From Saturnia japonica (Eukaryota; Arthropoda; Insecta; Lepidoptera; Saturniidae), in NCBI GenBank assembly GCA_033032175.1, contig CM065323.1, forward strand, positions 17,236,001-17,300,000: a stretch of 64,000 bases of DNA. Reading direction: 5' to 3'. The notes beneath the pieces were generated by a model. The model did not search any database. It was not told the DNA's origin and worked only from the letters and a program-made list of their open reading frames with translations. Made by a program: the position numbers and the translations under genes. The stretch's first letter is position 1. Each line of letters starts with the position of its first letter. Shown here in pieces: positions 61,555-64,000 of the stretch.

Positions 61555-64000
61555 ATGAACTCAAGTCTTATTGCGAGTGTGCCAAAGCTCAAGGGTCGTG
61601 AAAATTATGATGACTGGGCGTTCGCCGTACAAAACTTGCTAGTTCTTGAGGACACGGACAAGTACCTCAAGCAAGAAGCAGCGGCGACAGATGCAGCACA
61701 GACAGTAGCAGATGCCAGAGCACGCGCAAAATTGATTCTGACTATTGACACATCATTGTTTGTGCACATAAAGGAGACGAAGACAACAAAGGAGTTATGG
61801 TCAAAACTAAAAGCTCTATTCGATGATTCGGGTTTTTCAAGAAGAATAACTTTGTTACGTCATTTAATCTCCATCAGACTAGAAACATGTGAAAATATGA
61901 CTAGTTACGTTACGCAGATTGTGAAAACTTCGCAACGATTAAGCGGTACTGGATTCATTATAAACGATGATTGGGTTGGGTCATTGTTACTAGCTGGTTT
62001 ACCAGATAAGTTTATGCCAATGATCATGGCAATAGAGCATTCCGGAATCCAGATCACGGCAGATTCCATAAAAACAAAGTTGTTAGATATGGAAAATGGC
62101 GGCTCTGTTGAAGTGAACGGCAATGACAACTCAGCATTTATTGCTCGAAGTTGGCAGAAGAAGAAACTTGGTAAAGTTGGCAACAATAGCAAACATGGCG
62201 GACCGACTCCGAATATCTATGCACCGAGTACGTCAATGTCAAACTCAAATGTCAGAAATAACAAAACAATAACATGCTATAAATGCAAACAATCTGGACA
62301 TTTAATATCTCAGTGTCCATTCAAAAACCAAAAGACAGAGAAGAAAAAGCAAACAAATGCATTCAGTGATGTTTTTCTGAGCGGCAACTTTAATAAATGT
62401 GACTGGTATGTTGACTCGGGAGCCAGTACACATATGACTACAAACGAAAGTTGGTTAACAAATAGGACGGATTCGTCAAGTTTACATGAAATCACAGTAG
62501 CAAACAACATGAAAGTGCCTGTATTATGTGCCGGCGACGTAGATGTCACGACGAGTTTCGGATACGAGGTTACAGTGATGAACGTGTTGTGCGTACCGAC
62601 TCTTGCGACTAACCTACTATCAGTCAGTGAATTGATAAGAAATGGAAATAGAGTTGTGTTTGAACCCGACCGATGCCTCATAAAAAACAGATTAGGATAT
62701 TTAGTTGCGGAAGCTGAACTTGTAAATAATGTATACAAGTTAATCTTGCAAAATGAGACTTGTTTGTTATCATCATCAACAGTAGATGGGTAAACATGGC
62801 ATAGAAGGCTTGGACACTTAAACAGCACAGATATGAACAAGATGAAGCAAGGTTTAGTCAATGGAATGGATTACTCAGACAAATTTGTGACAAGTAAGTC
62901 TAGCTGTCAAATTTGCTGTGAAGGCAAACAGTCAAGATTACCATTTACGACAGATACACGAGCTACAGAAATCTTGCAGACTGTGCACTCAGACATCTAT
63001 GGACCGATGGAGTGCAAATCCATTGGTGGTGCAAGATATTTTTTGCTATTTATTGACGACTTCACCAGAATGACCTTCATATTCTTCTTAAAGTGTAAAA
63101 GTGAAACACTGACTTGTTTTAAAGAGTTTAAGTCAATGGTGGAGAACTTTCAAAACAGAAAAATAGAAACATTGCGCACAGACAATGGATGTGAGTATTG
63201 CAGCAATGATTTTAGAGATTTTTTGAAACATGAAGGGGTAGTTCATCAAAAATCAAATGCTTACACACCAGAGCAGAATGGACTCAGCGAAAGAAGCAAT
63301 CGCACCATTGTGGAGAGAGCTAGATGCCTACTTTTTGAAGCAGAATTAGATAAAAAATTTTGGGCAGAAGCTGCAAATACCGCAGTATATCTCAAAAACA
63401 GGTCTACAGCTTCAGGTATTGAAAAGACTCCATATGAGATGTGGTTTGGTAGGAAACCAGATTTACAACATTTACGTGTATATGGGAGTCCAGTGACGGT
63501 GCACACACCAAAAGAAAAAAGAGCTAAGTGGGACAGGAAATCAAGAAAACATATACTTGTTGGTTATAGTGATAATGTCAAAGGTTACCGAATATATGAC
63601 CCAGTAAAGAATAAAGTCACCACAAGTAGGGATGTTATAATACAAGAAAAACCCAAGCGTCTAGAGACTGTAACGGTTTCTCTAGAAAGCACAGATTCAG
63701 TGGGGGAGTTGGTAGAGGAATCTGTGGTGAAACTTGAACCCCTGAACAAGTCAAGTTCTTCAGAATCTGATTACTTGGATGTTGAAGAAGAAAGTTTAGA
63801 GTCAGAAGCTTGTGGAGAAAACCTGAACACTGAACAGACTAGTTTAGCTCCACAGAGTACAGAAGAAGCTTCAGATATACCACATGCAGAGTCTACTACA
63901 CCAGTTCCAGAAGTAACAGAGAAGCGTCAGAGGAGAAAGCCAGATAGATACAGTATCGTCAACATGTGTACTACAGCTACAGGAGAAGATGAACTGACAT
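61555..64000 (+). pseudogene. Copia Gag-Pol polyprotein, one stop codon, partial
   Basis: From ATG at 61555 (MNSSLIASVPKLKGRENYDD) the Gag (UBN2-like) runs through GLPDKFMPMIMAIEHSG to a zinc knuckle CYKCKQSGHLISQC. Protease: WYVDSGASTHMT, then NLLSVSEL. A TAA at 62791-62793 follows STVDG, in front of TWHRRLGHLN (GAG-pre-integrase). Reading continues in the same frame without another stop to the window edge. Integrase: VHSDIYGPM (Asp), LRTDNGCEY (Asp), EQNGLSERSNR (Glu), with 35 residues between the second Asp and the Glu. A YLDVEEESLESEACGEN-type acidic linker leads towards RT, which is outside. The single stop is the only lesion seen; it could also be a sequence error or a read-through site. 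The true start is the ATG at 61555; the upstream TTG is not used. Confidence 0.88.

Larger units (their letters stand above)
61456..64000 (+). mobile_element. Copia LTR retrotransposon, 5' part, runs off the window
   Basis: Starts at a primer site AGGTTATGGGCTACTC, similar to the initiator-tRNA site of Drosophila copia (from memory). It continues through a gag-pol frame to the window edge. No 5' LTR precedes it. RT and RNase H would lie beyond 64000. Confidence 0.85.

Noticed and set aside
1..64000. Bacterial-type operons, ribosome binding sites, terminators
   Set aside because: Spliced genes, poly(A) and eukaryotic transposons throughout; such features do not apply.

Overview
This window looks like a heterochromatic or repeat-rich stretch of an insect nuclear genome. 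Lepidoptera is my best guess. It rests on the mix of Jockey-type LINE, BEL/Pao, Copia, P-like/THAP, Harbinger and Helitron elements and on the Helitron end (GCGAAGCCGC...CTAG), which resembles ends I associate with moths and butterflies. Base composition is AT-rich, apart from GC-rich LINE and minisatellite segments. I see no host housekeeping gene, rRNA, tRNA or CRISPR array. Nearly every recognisable reading frame belongs to a transposable element, and most are broken.

Layout. 1-1158: AT-rich DNA with a cluster of TATCGATA-like motifs. 1159-7244: complete Jockey-clade LINE with an 11-bp target duplication, two overlapping intact ORFs and a poly(A) tail. 7505-12234 (minus): degenerate BEL/Pao element split by a Tigger transposon (8503-10726). 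About 12.8-19.59 kb: Helitron whose Rep/helicase gene is broken by frameshifts. Its 3' part hosts a Tc1 element (17405-19003) and a solo BEL LTR (19119-19504). 19.6-29.5 kb: a Myb/SANT-like ORF, then a P-like transposase pseudogene (minus) whose exons are pushed apart by a two-gene Harbinger element (21218-25961) and an abutting pogo-like element with a PHD-type finger (25968-28621). 30265-36976: full-length but inactivated BEL/Pao with LTRs and 5-bp target duplications, same family as the solo LTR. 37.6-38.2 kb: fragment of a retroelement C-terminal endonuclease-like domain. 39815-43913: another pogo-like transposon with 25-bp perfect inverted ends. 45.4-46.2 kb: decayed coding DNA of an unnamed type.

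46.9-51.1 kb is a chain of fragments: Gypsy, non-LTR C-terminus, Copia, hAT and BEL gag. 52255-55860 is a non-autonomous LTR element with about 505-bp LTRs that carries no usual gag-pol. It holds an antisense BEL RT scrap, three minisatellites (66, 27 and 49 bp) and a deleted mariner. 56.2-58.0 kb holds a second P-like pseudogene, a Gypsy scrap and a THAP-domain exon. 58279-61284 (minus) is a Gypsy copy with gag and RT deletions. From 61456 to the window edge runs a Copia gag-pol that is open except for one stop codon.

How the pieces work together. The autonomous-looking parts are the LINE (ORF1 RNA-binding, ORF2 endonuclease/RT), the Harbinger pair (DDE transposase plus Myb/SANT partner, convergently transcribed) and the Copia polyprotein. 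The others record successive nesting: insertions inside insertions give a relative age order. Clade names come from motif recognition only; no database search was possible.
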